A DNA stretch of 64,000 nucleotides from Bordetella parapertussis. Its GTDB lineage: Bacteria > Pseudomonadota > Gammaproteobacteria > Burkholderiales > Burkholderiaceae_A. The translations under genes and the position numbers were made by a program. The notes beneath the pieces were generated by a model, which did no database searches, was not told where the DNA came from, and saw only the letters and a list, made by a program, of their open reading frames with translations. Numbering within the stretch: position 1 is the first letter of the stretch; every line of letters begins with the position of its first letter. Positions 30,035 to 40,455 of the stretch are shown here, piece after piece. The stretch spans positions 310,001 through 374,000 of the forward strand of contig CAMCRF010000001.1 of assembly GCA_945877235.1 (NCBI GenBank). Reading direction: 5' to 3'.

Positions 30035-30832
30035 TCAGACACCTTTCTGTTGCAATGCGGACACGCGCGTTGCCGCGGCCCGAAGGATACATGACATTTG
30101 ATCTGCCTTCAGCGAAGCCCCTCCGACCAAGGCCCCATCGACATCGGGCTGGGATAGAAGCACCTCCGCGTTATCCGCATTGACACTTCCGCCATAGAGC
30201 ACTCGCAGGCTATTGCCCAGGCCGGGCCAGCGCGCCTCTGCGACCTCGCGAATGCGAACGTGCATGGTCTGGGCATCGACGGGGCTCGCCGTGCGACCAG
30301 TCCCAATCGCCCAGATGGGCTCGTAAGCAATTACGCAGCGCTGAGCGGACTCGGGAGTGTCTGCGCAGGCGAGCGCGGCAGTGACCTGCTGGGATACAAC
30401 CTCTTGCGCTTGGCCATGCTCACGCTGCTCAAGGCTCTCACCGACACAGATCACAGGCATGAGTCCACCCTGCAGGGCTGCCCTTGCCTTTGCTGAGACG
30501 AGAGCATCCGATTCATGGGCGCGTGCCCTGCGCTCGGAATGACCAACCAAGGCAAAACTGGCCTCGAAATCTTGAAGCATGGAGACCGATACTTCGCCCG
30601 TGAAGGCTCCCTGAGGCTGCTCGGAGAGGTCTTGGCCTCCCCAGAGTAGCCCCCGGCCGCGACAACGAACAGCCGCCTGAAACAAGTACGGTGCCGGCAC
30701 CGCAAACCCTGCATCGAAGCTACCCGTAGCGAGCAAGCCCTCGCAAGACTGGAGCAATGCAGCCATGAGCGCCTCGTTAGACGCCATGTCTCCGTTCATT
30801 TTCCAGTTGCCGATGACCAGGGGTTTGCGCAT
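30035..30832 (-). CDS. tpiA: Triose-phosphate isomerase
   Basis: A 265-aa TIM-barrel enzyme of glycolysis that interconverts DHAP and glyceraldehyde 3-phosphate. Catalytic residues are visible: Lys in GNWKMNG, His in VGHSERR and Glu in YEPIWAIGTG; the phosphate loop is YGGSVN. It follows pnp by 11 bases and is two bases from secG. Confidence 0.97.
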   Translation of the reverse strand: MRKPLVIGNWKMNGDMASNEALMAALLQSCEGLLATGSFDAGFAVPAPYLFQAAVRCRGRGLLWGGQDLSEQPQGAFTGEVSVSMLQDFEASFALVGHSERRARAHESDALVSAKARAALQGGLMPVICVGESLEQREHGQAQEVVSQQVTAALACADTPESAQRCVIAYEPIWAIGTGRTASPVDAQTMHVRIREVAEARWPGLGNSLRVLYGGSVNADNAEVLLSQPDVDGALVGGASLKADQMSCILRAAATRVSALQQKGV

Positions 30833-30843
30833 GCCCGAGGGCC

Positions 30844-33030
30844 TTAATCTGCAGATGCAGCGTCGGAAGCCGCATCGGCTGCCACCGCACCGGCAATCAA
30901 GGCACCTGTTCCATCGTCGCTTGGCTTTTGCTCCTCGAGAAGGGCCTTCATGGAGAGGCGCAAGCGGCCCTTTTCGTCGGCCTCGATGACCTTCACGCGG
31001 ACGATTTGACCCTCTTTGACATAATCTGAAACCTGGTTCACACGCTCATTTGCGATTTGCGAGATGTGTAACAGTCCGTCCTTTCCGGGGAGCACCTGAA
31101 CAATGGCACCGAACTCGAGCAGACGCAGGACCGTGCCTTCGTAGGCCTTACCTACTTCAACCTCAGCAGTGAGCTCCTCGATGCGCTTCATTGCAGCCCG
31201 GGCCGCATCGCCTGAGGTTGCTGCGACTGTGATGCTTCCATCTTCTTGGATGTCGATCTGGGTGCCTGTTTCTTCGGTGATGGCGCGAATGGTAGCGCCG
31301 CCCTTTCCGATGACATCACGGATTCGCTCGGGGTTGATCTTCATGGTGTAGAGCCGCGGCGCAAACTCGGAGAGCTCCGTGCGGGCGGTACCCATGGCCG
31401 TCTTCATCTTGCCAAGAATATGAACGCGGGCCTCAAGCGCCTGGGCCAGTGCCACCTGCATGATCTCTTTGGTGATGCCCTGGATTTTGATGTCCATCTG
31501 GAGCGCCGTAACGCCTGCCTCTGTTCCGGCCACCTTGAAGTCCATATCGCCGAGGTGGTCTTCATCACCCAAGATGTCCGTCAGTACTGCAAACCGGCCA
31601 CCCTCCTTGATGAGGCCCATGGCAATGCCAGCCACGTGGGCTTTCAGTGGCACGCCTGCATCCATGAGGGCCAGGCATCCGCCGCAGACCGAAGCCATTG
31701 ACGATGACCCGTTGGACTCTGTGATCTCCGAGACGACACGCATGGAGTAGGCGAAATCTTCGGGCTTGGGCAGCACCGCAATCAGTGCACGCTTTGCCAG
31801 ACGACCATGGCCGATTTCGCGGCGCTTAGGCGTGCCCACGCGCCCTGTCTCCCCGGTCGCGAACGGAGGCATGTTGTAGTGAAGCATAAAGCGGTCGCGA
31901 TACTCACCACCGAGGGCATCGATGACCTGCTCATCCCGTGCGGTTCCGAGGGTAGCAACCACCAGGGCCTGAGTTTCACCACGGGTGAAAAGCGCAGAGC
32001 CGTGGGTGCGAGGCAGCACACCGTTGCGGATCGAGATGGGGCGAACCGTGCGGGTGTCGCGACCGTCAATACGTGGCTCACCGTTGAGGATCTGGCCCCG
32101 AACAACTGCGGCTTCGAGACCAAACAGCGTGTCATTCACGATATTGCCCTGCGGCGCATGCACGGCACCCGATGCGACATCGGCAGCCAACTGAGTGTCG
32201 ACCATCGCATAGACTTCTTTAAGCTTCTGGGAGCGCTCTTGTTTGTTGCGGATCTGGTAGGCCGACTTGAGCTCGGTCTCAGCAATCGCGGTAATACGAG
32301 CCACCAGGGCCTCATCCTTTGCTGCGGGCTGCCAATCCCACTCAGGCTTGCCCGCCTTTTCAACCAGGTTGTGAATCGCTTGAATGGCAGCGCGCATTTG
32401 GTCGTGACCAAAGACCACCGCACCCAGCATGATCTCTTCAGAAAGCTGATCTGCTTCGGACTCCACCATCAACACAGCAGACTCCGTACCTGCAACGACC
32501 AAGTCGAGGCGAGACGTCTTCAGTTGGCTTGCAGTGGGGTTGAGCAGGTACTGACCGTCAACATAGCCCACACGCGCTGCTCCAATCGGGCCATTGAATG
32601 GCACGCCAGAAATCGCCAGGGCTGCAGACGCGCCGATCATGGCGGGAATGTCGGGGTCGATCTCGGGGTTTAGGGAGAGCACGTGAATGACCACCTGCAC
32701 CTCGTTGTAGAAACCCTCGGGAAAGAGCGGGCGAAGTGGGCGGTCGATGAGGCGGGATGTGAGCGTCTCTTTTTCAGAAGGACGCCCTTCGCGCTTGAAA
32801 AATCCCCCTGGGATCTTGCCGGCGGCGTAGGTCTTCTCAATGTAGTCGACGGTGAGGGGGAAGAAATCTTGTCCGGGTTTGGCCGACTTCGCGGCGACCA
32901 CGGTTGCCAAGATGACAGTGTCTTCCATGCTGACCATGACAGCGCCCGTGGCCTGACGGGCAATTTCGCCGGTCTCGAGGGTGATGGTGTGCTGCCCGAA
33001 CTGAAACGATTCTTTCGCAATATTAAACAC
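30844..33030 (-). CDS. pnp: Polyribonucleotide nucleotidyltransferase (PNPase)
   Basis: A 728-aa phosphorolytic 3'-5' exoribonuclease. The order is two RNase PH-like domains, then a KH domain ([20 protein letters not shown]) and an S1 domain ([20 protein letters not shown]). The [12 protein letters not shown] segment is a hallmark. The C-terminal tail is Ala/Asp-rich. It follows rpsO, as in many proteobacteria, with a hairpin in the gap that may serve in control. Confidence 0.98.
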   Translation of the reverse strand: MFNIAKESFQFGQHTITLETGEIARQATGAVMVSMEDTVILATVVAAKSAKPGQDFFPLTVDYIEKTYAAGKIPGGFFKREGRPSEKETLTSRLIDRPLRPLFPEGFYNEVQVVIHVLSLNPEIDPDIPAMIGASAALAISGVPFNGPIGAARVGYVDGQYLLNPTASQLKTSRLDLVVAGTESAVLMVESEADQLSEEIMLGAVVFGHDQMRAAIQAIHNLVEKAGKPEWDWQPAAKDEALVARITAIAETELKSAYQIRNKQERSQKLKEVYAMVDTQLAADVASGAVHAPQGNIVNDTLFGLEAAVVRGQILNGEPRIDGRDTRTVRPISIRNGVLPRTHGSALFTRGETQALVVATLGTARDEQVIDALGGEYRDRFMLHYNMPPFATGETGRVGTPKRREIGHGRLAKRALIAVLPKPEDFAYSMRVVSEITESNGSSSMASVCGGCLALMDAGVPLKAHVAGIAMGLIKEGGRFAVLTDILGDEDHLGDMDFKVAGTEAGVTALQMDIKIQGITKEIMQVALAQALEARVHILGKMKTAMGTARTELSEFAPRLYTMKINPERIRDVIGKGGATIRAITEETGTQIDIQEDGSITVAATSGDAARAAMKRIEELTAEVEVGKAYEGTVLRLLEFGAIVQVLPGKDGLLHISQIANERVNQVSDYVKEGQIVRVKVIEADEKGRLRLSMKALLEEQKPSDDGTGALIAGAVAADAASDAASAD

Positions 33031-33069
33031 GGGGGATCCTTTATGAGGGTGTCAGGACGAGCAGGAGCA

Positions 33070-33089
33070 GGCACATCGGGTGATGTGCC
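33070..33089 (-). promoter_or_regulatory. Perfect 8-bp hairpin in the rpsO-pnp gap (possible pnp leader structure)
   Basis: GGCACATC, loop GGGT, GATGTGCC: an uninterrupted stem 40 bases before the pnp start on the transcribed strand. No T-run follows, so it is not a standard terminator. In E. coli the pnp leader carries a stem-loop cut by RNase III as part of autoregulation; a similar role here is inferred from position. Confidence 0.45.
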
Positions 33090-33137
33090 CAGGCTCAGAC
33101 CCAATGAACGGCAACAGCGCAGGTTGCCCAGGCATTG

Positions 33138-33407
33138 TTACTTGCGCAGACCCAGACGCTCGATGAGCGTGCGGTAGCTGGGCAGGTCGGTGCGCTTGAG
33201 GTAGTCGAGAAGCTTGCGGCGGCGTGAGACCATTTTGAGGAGGCCGCGCCGGGAGTGGTGGTCTTTCTGATGGACCTTGAAGTGCTCGGTGAGTTCGTTG
33301 ATGCGGCCGGTGAGCAATGCGACCTGCACTTCGGGAGACCCAGTGTCGCTGGGCTTGCGCTGATATTGAGAAACAATGTCGGACTTCGACAAATTTGCAG
33401 TCGTCAT
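33138..33407 (-). CDS. rpsO: 30S ribosomal protein S15
   Basis: An 89-aa protein, the standard length, with [20 protein letters not shown] and [20 protein letters not shown]. It binds 16S rRNA early in 30S assembly. An AAGGA site lies eight bases before the ATG. It precedes pnp, the usual partner. Confidence 0.98.
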   Translation of the reverse strand: MTTANLSKSDIVSQYQRKPSDTGSPEVQVALLTGRINELTEHFKVHQKDHHSRRGLLKMVSRRRKLLDYLKRTDLPSYRTLIERLGLRK

Positions 33408-33440
33408 TTGGCAGATTCCTTGTGTAAAGAAATGAACTTG

Positions 33441-33465
33441 CGGCTTAGGCTGCCAGGCCTAGCCG
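33441..33465 (-). terminator. Hairpin between leuA and rpsO, possible weak terminator
   Basis: CGGCTTAGGC and GCCTAGCCG pair with one bulged base around loop TGCCAG. On the transcribed strand the stem is followed by a moderately U-rich stretch (AAGUUCAUUUCUUUA), weaker than a classical terminator. It may end leuA transcripts or be part of the rpsO leader, which is autoregulated in E. coli. Confidence 0.35.
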
Positions 33466-33491
33466 TGCTTGGGCTGCTAATGATACACGAC

Positions 33492-35024
33492 TTAGGGTTG
33501 TTGCGGATTCACCCTTGGGGCATTGGAGAGGCGATTCAGGGCATTCAAATAGGCTTTGGCCGAGGCCACCACAATATCTGGGTCAGCACCCATGCCATTC
33601 ACGATGCGCCCTTCCTTGGACAGGCGCATGGTGACCTCGCCCTGAGACTCGGTTCCGGTGGTAATCGCGTTCACTGAAAACAACAGCAACTCGGCCCCGC
33701 TCTTAACCTGAGCCTCAATGGCGCGGACGGTCGCATCGACCGGCCCATTTCCCTCCGACTCGGAGGACAGCTCTTTGCCGTGCGCCGAGAAAACGACCTT
33801 TGAGACGGGCTTCTCGCCCATCTCGGAGTGCTGGCTGAGGGAGATCAACTGGAATTGCTCGACGTTGGGCTCGCTCTCACCACTCACCAGGGCCTGTAGG
33901 TCTTCATCGAAGATCTCGGATTTGCGATCTGCCAAGTCCTTAAACTTAGAAAAGGCCTCATTGAGCGCTTGCTCGCTCTCGAGCTCTATGCCGAGCGCCT
34001 GCAGACGCTGACGAAACGCATTCCGACCGGAGAGCTTGCCCAGCACAATCCGATTGGCGGTCCAGCCCACATCTTCGGCCCGCATGATCTCGTAGGTCTC
34101 TCGATGCTTGAGCACGCCGTCTTGGTGAATGCCGGACTCATGTGCAAATGCATTCGCTCCAACAATGGCCTTGTTGGGCTGCACGGGATAGCCTGTGATC
34201 TGTGACACCAGCCGCGATGCCGGCACAATCTGGCTGGCATCTATCGACGGGGAGCACCCGAAGACGTCAGAACGGGTACGCACGGCCATCACGATCTCCT
34301 CGAGACTGGCATTGCCCGCACGTTCGCCGAGACCATTGATGGTGCACTCAACCTGACGAGCGCCGGCCAGCACAGCGGAGAGGGAATTGGCAACTGCCAT
34401 TCCGAGGTCGTTGTGGCAATGGGTCGACCAGATCACGCGCTCGGCACCCGGCGTACGGGCAATGAGTTGAGCCATGCGATCGCCCCACTGGGTGGGCACG
34501 CTGTACCCCACCGTGTCGGGGACATTGATGGTGGTTGCACCCGCCTTGATGACCTCACCGAAGATTCGCACCAGAAAATCAATATCGGAGCGCACCGCAT
34601 CCTCTGCGGAGAACTCGACATCGTCGGTGTAACGCAAGGCCATTTTCACTGCTGCCACCGCTGCCTCAACAACCTGATCAGGCTGCATGCGCAGTTTCTT
34701 CTCCATGTGAATGGGGCTGGTTGCAATGAACGTGTGAATGCGCTTTCGCTCCGCGGGTGCAATCGCCTCTCCGGCGGCGCGAATATCGCTTTCAGTCGCG
34801 CGCGACAGACTACACACCGTGCTCTCTTTGATGTTCTCCGCCACCGCCTTCACGGCCTCAAAGTCACCTGGGCTTGCGGCAGCAAAGCCCGCTTCGATGA
34901 CATCGACGCGCAGTCGCTCCAGTTGACGTGCAATGCGGACCTTCTCGTCCTTGGTCATGGAGGCGCCCGGACTCTGCTCACCGTCGCGGAGTGTGGTGTC
35001 GAAAATAATGAGTTTATCGGTCAT
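33492..35024 (-). CDS. leuA: 2-Isopropylmalate synthase
   Basis: A 510-aa enzyme of the long, leucine-regulated form. The catalytic barrel begins [15 protein letters not shown], with the metal ligands in [11 protein letters not shown] and the linker [13 protein letters not shown]. The C-terminal 120 residues form the allosteric dimer domain. It condenses acetyl-CoA with 2-oxoisovalerate, the first step from the valine branch to leucine. It is read after pssA with a 12-base gap. Confidence 0.96.
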   Translation of the reverse strand: MTDKLIIFDTTLRDGEQSPGASMTKDEKVRIARQLERLRVDVIEAGFAAASPGDFEAVKAVAENIKESTVCSLSRATESDIRAAGEAIAPAERKRIHTFIATSPIHMEKKLRMQPDQVVEAAVAAVKMALRYTDDVEFSAEDAVRSDIDFLVRIFGEVIKAGATTINVPDTVGYSVPTQWGDRMAQLIARTPGAERVIWSTHCHNDLGMAVANSLSAVLAGARQVECTINGLGERAGNASLEEIVMAVRTRSDVFGCSPSIDASQIVPASRLVSQITGYPVQPNKAIVGANAFAHESGIHQDGVLKHRETYEIMRAEDVGWTANRIVLGKLSGRNAFRQRLQALGIELESEQALNEAFSKFKDLADRKSEIFDEDLQALVSGESEPNVEQFQLISLSQHSEMGEKPVSKVVFSAHGKELSSESEGNGPVDATVRAIEAQVKSGAELLLFSVNAITTGTESQGEVTMRLSKEGRIVNGMGADPDIVVASAKAYLNALNRLSNAPRVNPQQP

Positions 35025-35036
35025 GATAGAAATAGA

Positions 35037-35816
35037 CTAACTATCTTTGCTTTTTGATTCAACAAATAAAACCACATCTTTGCCTTGGTATTTCTGCCAG
35101 CCAAAAATGACGTATCCCGAGAGTGCGTACGCCGAAACGATCAGGAAAAGACTGCTCGGCGGATCCTGCGAGATCAGCACCAAGAGTAAGGCCCCAATGG
35201 CAATGAAGATAAACGGCACGCTGCGACGCAGATTGATGTCCTTGAAGCTGTAGAACGGTACGTTGCTCACCATGGTCACGCCTGCGTACACCGTAACCGC
35301 CCATGCGAGCCAGCGCAGGTCGGCAACGCTGCCGTCAAACAGCTTGGACTCGCGCAAGTCGGTGATCAGCCAGACTAAGCCCGCCACCAATGCAGCCGCT
35401 GCGGGACTGGGGAGCCCCTGAAAGAAACGTTTGTCGACCACGCCGATATTGGTGTTGAACCGGGCCAGTCTCAGCGCAGCACCGGCAACATAAATGAACG
35501 CTGCGAGCCATCCGAGCTTTCCCATCCCTTGAAGCGCCCACTCATACATGATCAAGGCGGGGGCGACGCCAAAGGACACCATGTCGGCCAGGCTGTCGTA
35601 ATTCGCGCCAAAATCTGAGGTGGTGTTGGTGAGCCGGGCAACACGGCCATCGAGGCTATCGAGCACCATAGCCACGAAAATGGCCACGGACGCCTGTGCG
35701 AACTGGTTGTTCATCGCCATAACAATGGCGTAGAAGCCCGAAAAAAGGCAGGCTGTGGTGAATAAATTGGGCAGCAGATAGATACTCTGCCGCCGCCGAG
35801 GTCTTAGGCTATGCAT
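35037..35816 (-). CDS. pssA: CDP-diacylglycerol--serine O-phosphatidyltransferase
   Basis: About 259 aa, with the CDP-alcohol phosphatidyltransferase motif DGRVAR-x8-G-x3-D-x3-D complete (from DSLDGRVAR to YDSLAD). About eight hydrophobic segments follow. It is the membrane, PssA type II enzyme that makes phosphatidylserine for the upstream decarboxylase. The ATG at 35816 overlaps the psd stop; ATG codons at 35825 and further upstream are alternatives. Confidence 0.94.
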   Translation of the reverse strand: MHSLRPRRRQSIYLLPNLFTTACLFSGFYAIVMAMNNQFAQASVAIFVAMVLDSLDGRVARLTNTTSDFGANYDSLADMVSFGVAPALIMYEWALQGMGKLGWLAAFIYVAGAALRLARFNTNIGVVDKRFFQGLPSPAAAALVAGLVWLITDLRESKLFDGSVADLRWLAWAVTVYAGVTMVSNVPFYSFKDINLRRSVPFIFIAIGALLLVLISQDPPSSLFLIVSAYALSGYVIFGWQKYQGKDVVLFVESKSKDS

Positions 35817-36489
35817 GCCCCGCATCTTGGGGCGCCTGGGGCCAATGAGCAAGTGCTGTCGCATGTGCACTGACTTTCTGACCTACCGCAACCAGAGGCT
35901 GGCTTCCCACAGGCAGAAAGACATCTACCCGAGATCCAAAGCGAATGAACCCATAACGCATGCCGCGATCTACCCGATCTCCCGTCTCGACGTAGCAAAG
36001 GATTCGGCGCGCGATCAGCCCTGCAACCTGGACGCAAGAGAGCCTTCGACCGAGGTCATCGGTAATCTCGACGGCATTTCGCTCGTTCTCGGTGGAAGCC
36101 TTATCGAGCGCTGCATTGACGAACTTGCCTGGGCTGTAGGCGACCTGCCCAATACGGCCCTGGATCGGAGACCGGTTGGAGTGAACGTTAAAGACGTTCA
36201 TAAACACGCTGATCTTAAGTGAGTCAGCACCTGTAAAGGGATCGGGTGCGGAGCCCACATAGACCACCTGCCCATCGGCAGGACTCGTCACTGCTGCTGC
36301 GTCGGGTGGCGGCACCCGCGCAGGATCTCGAAAGAACTGAAGCACGAATAAGACAAAGACCCACACCAAAAGCGCGAGCGAATCGAGCCCCACCCAGCCC
36401 AAGACCAGCGCCAGAAATACAGACCCCGCCAGAAAGGCCCAGCCCTCTCGAGCAATGATGGGATGCGGCCACTGGCGAATATCGGGCAT
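35809..36489 (-). CDS. psd: Phosphatidylserine decarboxylase, short form
   Basis: About 226 aa, shorter than the E. coli enzyme and matching the compact Psd type of many betaproteobacteria. The self-cleavage site is the Gly-Ser of [11 protein letters not shown]; the Ser becomes the pyruvoyl group. Other motifs are [11 protein letters not shown] and [13 protein letters not shown]. One or two membrane segments lie near the N-terminus. ATG 36489 is preferred over a TTG that abuts the ilvC stop. It converts phosphatidylserine to phosphatidylethanolamine, so psd and pssA form one short pathway. Confidence 0.94.
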   Translation of the reverse strand: MPDIRQWPHPIIAREGWAFLAGSVFLALVLGWVGLDSLALLVWVFVLFVLQFFRDPARVPPPDAAAVTSPADGQVVYVGSAPDPFTGADSLKISVFMNVFNVHSNRSPIQGRIGQVAYSPGKFVNAALDKASTENERNAVEITDDLGRRLSCVQVAGLIARRILCYVETGDRVDRGMRYGFIRFGSRVDVFLPVGSQPLVAVGQKVSAHATALAHWPQAPQDAGHA

Positions 36490-36513
36490 GTTCAAGGTCA
36501 GGTCTCTACTCAA

Positions 36514-37542
<1,029 letters not shown>

Positions 37543-37555
37543 TCAGAAAGAGGGG

Positions 37556-38047
37556 TTAGGCGCGGAGGATCCGCTCGCCGCGTGAAATACCAGAGGAGCC
37601 GGTGCGCACGGTCTCAAGGATGCTGCCCTCCTCGAGAGCTTCAATAAATGCATCGAGCTTGCTGCTGTCGCCTGTGAGTTCGATGGTGTAGGTCTTCTCG
37701 GTGACGTCGATGATGCGACCGCGAAAAATGTCCGCCATGCGCTTCATTTCCTCGCGCTCTTTCCCGACGGCGCGGACCTTGACCATCATCAGCTCACGCT
37801 CAATGTGCGCGTGGTCTGAAAGGTCAATGACCTTGACGACATCGATCAGCCGATTCAGATGTTTGGTGATCTGCTCGATGATGTCCTCGGAGCCACGGGT
37901 GACGATGGTCATGCGAGATAGCGAGGGATCCTCGGTGGGTGCGACGGTGAGGGTTTCGATGTTGTAACCCCGTGCAGAAAAGAGGCCCACCACGCGGGAG
38001 AGCGCACCGGGCTCGTTTTCTAAAAGAATAGAAATGATGTGTTTCAT
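37556..38047 (-). CDS. ilvH: Acetolactate synthase small (regulatory) subunit
   Basis: A 163-aa subunit with an N-terminal ACT domain (HIISILLENEPGALSRVVGLFSARGYN), the site of valine feedback in this family, and a typical C-terminal domain. An AAGGAG site precedes the ATG. It follows the catalytic subunit gene by 12 bases. Confidence 0.97.
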   Translation of the reverse strand: MKHIISILLENEPGALSRVVGLFSARGYNIETLTVAPTEDPSLSRMTIVTRGSEDIIEQITKHLNRLIDVVKVIDLSDHAHIERELMMVKVRAVGKEREEMKRMADIFRGRIIDVTEKTYTIELTGDSSKLDAFIEALEEGSILETVRTGSSGISRGERILRA

Positions 38048-38059
38048 GGTGTGCGCTCC

Positions 38060-39778
38060 TTATAGGTCTTCTGAGCCGAGCAGCATCTCGGTCAGGCCTT
38101 TCCCGGCCTGCACCATGGGCCAAACGTTCTCCGTCTGGTCGGTGATGAAGTCTAAAAATACGAGCCGGTTCTTCTGAGCGAATGCTTCTTTGAGCGCGGG
38201 TTCGACGTCTGCAGGTTTGTCGATGCGCATGCCCAAATGCCCGTAGGACTCCGCCAGCTTCACGAAGTCGGGAAGTGAATCCATGTAGGACTCGGCATAG
38301 CGGCTGCCGTACTCAATTTCTTGCCACTGACGCACCATGCCAAGGTAGCGATTGTTGAGATTCACGATCTTGACGGGGATCTGATACTGCTGGCACGTAG
38401 AGAGCTCTTGGATGTTCATTTGAATCGAGGCCTCGCCGGTGATGCAGACCACCTCGGCATCTGGATGCGCGAACTTCACGCCCATCGCATACGGGAGCCC
38501 TACGCCCATCGTTCCAAGTCCACCCGAATTGATCCATCGCCGGGGTTTGTCGAATCGATAATATTGGGCCGCCCACATTTGATGCTGCCCCACATCAGAA
38601 GTCACAAACGCATCGCCCTGGGTGATGCGCCAAACCGCTTCTACCACCGATTGCGGCTTGATCACTTCGGTGCTGGGCTTGTATGCGAGACAGTTCATGG
38701 CACGCCACTGCTCGATCTGGGCCCACCAAGCGGAAAGGGGCTTCTCTGCTGGCTTGTGACCCGAGCCAAGCGCGTCTTTGATGTGAACCAGCATCTCGGC
38801 CAAGACCTCTTTCACATCGCCGACGATTGGCGTGTCGACCTTGACACGCTTCGAGATGGACGATGGGTCTACATCGACATGGATGATCTTGCGCGGGTTC
38901 TGGGCAAAGTGTTTGGGGTTACCAATCACACGGTCGTCGAACCGTGCGCCGATGGCGATGAGCACATCGCAGTGCTGCATGGCCATGTTGCACTCGTAGG
39001 TGCCGTGCATGCCGGGCATGCCAAGGAACTTCGTGTCGGACGCACGGTAAGCACCCAAGCCCATCAGGGTGTTCGTGCAGGGATACCCCAACAGGTCAAC
39101 GAGCTCGTTGAGTTCAGCTGAGGCATTTGCGAGGATGACCCCACCACCGGTGTAGATCATGGGGCGCTCTGCGCCCAACATCATCTGCACGGCCTTCTTA
39201 ATTTGCCCTGAGTGTCCTTTTACGACAGGGTTGTAGGAGCGCATGGTGACGCTCTCGGGGTACTCATACTTGCAGCGATTGCGGGTGACGTCCTTGGGAA
39301 CGTCGACCAGCACCGGACCGGGTCGCCCGGTCTTTGCAATGTAAAAAGCTTTTTTAATGGTCGAGGCCAAGTCCTTAACGTCCTTGACCAAGAAATTGTG
39401 TTTTACGCAGGGGCGGGTAATGCCCACGGTGTCGCACTCTTGGAAGGCGTCTAGACCGATCGCATGGGTCGGAACCTGACCCGAGATGATCACCATGGGA
39501 ATAGAGTCCATGTAGGCCGTTGCAATGCCAGTCACCGCATTGGTAAGCCCTGGCCCGCTGGTGACAATGCAACAGCCAACCTTCTCGGTCGAGCGCGCAT
39601 AGGCATCGGCAGCATGCACAGCCGCCTGCTCGTGTCGCACGAGGATGTGCTTGACTTTATCCTGCTTAAAGATTTCGTCGTAGATGTAGAGCACGGCACC
39701 GCCCGGGTAGCCAAACAAGTGCTCGATCTTTTCTTCCTGGAGGCAACGCACCAGGATTTCTGCGCCAGTCATTTCCAT
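38060..39778 (-). CDS. ilvB: Acetolactate synthase catalytic subunit
   Basis: A 572-aa ThDP-dependent enzyme. The catalytic Glu lies in GYPGGAVLYIYDE to VRHEQAAVHAADAYAR, and the ThDP motif runs from TGEASIQMN to NLNNRYLG. It makes 2-acetolactate or 2-acetohydroxybutyrate, the first common step for valine, leucine and isoleucine. It is equally well called ilvI. It is the first gene of the ilv block; ATGs at 39778 and 39772 are both possible. Confidence 0.97.
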   Translation of the reverse strand: MEMTGAEILVRCLQEEKIEHLFGYPGGAVLYIYDEIFKQDKVKHILVRHEQAAVHAADAYARSTEKVGCCIVTSGPGLTNAVTGIATAYMDSIPMVIISGQVPTHAIGLDAFQECDTVGITRPCVKHNFLVKDVKDLASTIKKAFYIAKTGRPGPVLVDVPKDVTRNRCKYEYPESVTMRSYNPVVKGHSGQIKKAVQMMLGAERPMIYTGGGVILANASAELNELVDLLGYPCTNTLMGLGAYRASDTKFLGMPGMHGTYECNMAMQHCDVLIAIGARFDDRVIGNPKHFAQNPRKIIHVDVDPSSISKRVKVDTPIVGDVKEVLAEMLVHIKDALGSGHKPAEKPLSAWWAQIEQWRAMNCLAYKPSTEVIKPQSVVEAVWRITQGDAFVTSDVGQHQMWAAQYYRFDKPRRWINSGGLGTMGVGLPYAMGVKFAHPDAEVVCITGEASIQMNIQELSTCQQYQIPVKIVNLNNRYLGMVRQWQEIEYGSRYAESYMDSLPDFVKLAESYGHLGMRIDKPADVEPALKEAFAQKNRLVFLDFITDQTENVWPMVQAGKGLTEMLLGSEDL

Positions 39779-40003
39779 TGAGTTCGGTCCTAAACAGTTC
39801 TAGTGATCCCCATCCGCCGGCGCCATTCATGCCCCAGAAGGGCATCAACGACACAGACCTGTAGACAGGGCCTTTGAGCTGATGGATCGGCGGGTGAACA
39901 CACCTTGTGGGTGGCCGCCCGACGGTTTATCGCATTCAGTCAGTCTCTTGCCAGAGGTTGCGGCAAGCCGTCTATGGTATGCCGCAGCGCCATAAATGGT
40001 CAA
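39779..40003 (-). promoter_or_regulatory. ilv operon upstream region with candidate promoter
   Basis: This gap of about 220 bases precedes ilvB. On the minus strand TTGACC (39998-40003) and TACCAT (39974-39979) are 18 bases apart, a plausible sigma70 promoter; the TTGACC contains the stop codon of the RDD gene. It would leave a leader of nearly 190 bases. The leader has a six-pair hairpin (ATGCCC/GGGCAT, 39829-39845) but I see no leader peptide rich in Leu, Val or Ile and no T-rich terminator, so classical attenuation is not supported. Confidence 0.45.
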
Positions 40004-40455
40004 ATCAGTGGGCGGTAGACCAAGCGCGTTCCGAGGATCAGATCGTATGGCGTGCGACGGGCCTTGTTGAACCAAGCACCCAGCAGCCACAGACCGGAAA
40101 AAACGAAAACACTCCCAAGGGCAGCGCGCCCCATGGCGCGAGCGAGCGAGACGGGCCCCCCTGAGGTGGCGTCGACGAGGCGAAGGCCCAAGGTCTGCAT
40201 GGGCAGTGTGACCCGCCCTCTGCTCCAGCCCCAGCCAAAATAAAGAAGCAAGGCCGCAGCCAGCACCCCCTGAAGCCCCAAGGCCTTCCAGTGGCTCGGG
40301 TCACCAGCGGCATCGGTCTGGTTCACCATCACACCATAGACAAATGCCAAGACCATGACAGGCCCAACCAGCAGAAAGCACTCGTAGCCCATGCACAGAA
40401 ATCGACGCCAGAGTGTGGCGTCGACGAGATCAGCCTGGTGATACGGGGCGCTCAA
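40000..40455 (-). CDS. RDD family membrane protein
   Basis: A 151-aa protein with about four hydrophobic segments. The RDD pattern is visible: an Arg in the first segment region ([13 protein letters not shown]) and an Asp in the last part ([12 protein letters not shown]), with [22 protein letters not shown] between. The function of this family is largely unknown; transport has been suggested for some members. Its ATG overlaps the clpB stop by four bases, so it is probably translated from the clpB message. Confidence 0.82.
   Translation of the reverse strand: MSAPYHQADLVDATLWRRFLCMGYECFLLVGPVMVLAFVYGVMVNQTDAAGDPSHWKALGLQGVLAAALLLYFGWGWSRGRVTLPMQTLGLRLVDATSGGPVSLARAMGRAALGSVFVFSGLWLLGAWFNKARRTPYDLILGTRLVYRPLI

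Noticed and set aside
31807..32673. A 288-codon open frame opposite pnp
   Set aside because: Composition follows the reverse complement of pnp codons; no domain is recognisable.
33441..33465. Strong rho-independent terminator after leuA
   Set aside because: The stem has a bulge and the following U-tract is broken; kept only as a weak candidate.
38321..39121. A 266-codon open frame opposite ilvB
   Set aside because: It is a shadow of ilvB; the encoded His/Arg-rich protein resembles nothing known to me.
39779..39998. Branched-chain amino acid attenuator before ilvB
   Set aside because: No short frame with Leu, Val or Ile runs and no T-tailed hairpin could be found.
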